A stretch of 64,000 bases of DNA from an uncultured Luminiphilus sp. Its GTDB lineage: Bacteria > Pseudomonadota > Gammaproteobacteria > Pseudomonadales > Halieaceae. Position numbers and translations under genes: made by a program. The notes below the pieces were generated by a model, which had not been told where the DNA came from, ran no database searches, and was given only the letters and a program-made list of their open reading frames with translations. Of this stretch, positions 63,856 through 64,000 are shown in pieces; the stretch's first letter is position 1; each line of letters opens with the position of its first letter. The stretch lies in assembly GCA_938084055.1 (NCBI GenBank), contig CALKDK010000014.1:1-64000 (forward strand). The letters run 5' to 3'.

Positions 63856-64000
63856 TCAGCAAGCGGTATAACCCCCATCAACGGCCAGTATTGTTCCGGT
63901 AACGTGTCTTTCCTGTGCAAGGAACAAAATAGCTCTGGCTACCTCTTGAGGTTGGGCAATAGCTCCGAGGGGAATACTGGTTTCGTTGCGTGCAACCACA
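63856..64000 (-). CDS. Short-chain dehydrogenase/reductase, C-terminal fragment
   Basis: The gene is cut by the right edge; 47 codons are left. The translation ETSIPLGAIAQPQEVARAIL then VTGTILAVDGGYTAC is the standard C-terminal end of classical SDR enzymes. It stops 9 bp before the HpbD-like gene, so both are read from one transcript. The Rossmann and catalytic parts lie outside the window, so the substrate is unknown. Confidence 0.85.
   Translation of the reverse strand, partial: VVARNETSIPLGAIAQPQEVARAILFLAQERHVTGTILAVDGGYTAC

Overview
The window is a 64 kb, gene-dense piece of a GC-rich bacterial chromosome. It has 48 protein genes I can support (two of them cut by the window ends), a few weaker short ORFs, and no rRNA, tRNA, CRISPR array, insertion sequence or prophage that I can see. 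The gene content fits an aerobic, probably marine gammaproteobacterium. The pointers are fatty-acyl-CoA catabolism genes, caa3-type cytochrome oxidase, a methanethiol oxidase locus, betaine-type enzymes, and a paired DUF1800/DUF1501 export module. A Halieaceae/OM60-like or related lineage is my guess from the gene mix; nothing in the sequence fixes the taxon.

Left part (1-20.6 kb): the 3' end of an SRAP (YedK/HMCES-type) gene; a secreted hypothetical protein; a two-gene RND efflux system (lipoprotein adaptor plus AcrB-type pump); and a thiamine-diphosphate enzyme. These are followed by lipid/acyl-CoA genes: an LCAD-type acyl-CoA dehydrogenase, a CaiB-family CoA transferase/racemase and a 2,4-dienoyl-CoA reductase. 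Next come a DUF1993 protein, a periplasmic penicillin/AHL-acylase homologue, a sterol-desaturase-family membrane hydroxylase, a small cytochrome c, a membrane-anchored retropepsin-like protease, a hotdog thioesterase coupled to a DUF2452 (C1orf50-like) gene, an ETF-beta-lysine-methyltransferase-like enzyme and a rhodanese-type sulfurtransferase.

Middle (20.7-38 kb): a tight run of a molybdopterin oxidoreductase, a GT4 glycosyltransferase, an HAE3/MMPL-type RND protein, a DUF1295 membrane reductase and a GNAT acetyltransferase. After it come the DUF1800-DUF1501 pair, a 2OG-Fe(II) oxygenase, two overlapping acyl-CoA ligase genes (medium/long chain and acetoacetate) and a D-aminoacylase-type amidohydrolase.

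Right part (38-64 kb) is the most coherent region and reads as a C1/methyl-group oxidation and respiration island. A 700-bp gap, whose last 200 bp can fold into several nested hairpins, precedes an operon of formate-THF ligase, fdhD and a complete NAD-dependent molybdenum formate dehydrogenase (fdsGBAD). Then come a dimethylglycine/sarcosine-dehydrogenase-like flavoprotein with a GcvT domain, a SCO copper chaperone and, converging on it, a cox operon: subunit II fused to two cytochrome c domains, subunit I, two subunit-III-like genes, subunit IV and a 52-residue membrane protein missing from the ORF track. Beyond lie a DUF1269-like membrane protein, a GlxA/GbdR-type regulator, the divergent mauG-like / mtoX (methanethiol oxidase) pair with a second SCO gene, an aldehyde dehydrogenase, and a hydroxyproline-betaine-epimerase-like enolase-superfamily enzyme with a truncated SDR.

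Working model (inference): methyl groups from methanethiol and from N-methylated osmolytes are released as formaldehyde or methylene-THF, interconverted via THF with formate, and oxidised by formate dehydrogenase. Electrons reach O2 through the adjacent caa3-type oxidase, and copper for both MtoX and the oxidase would be delivered by the two SCO proteins.
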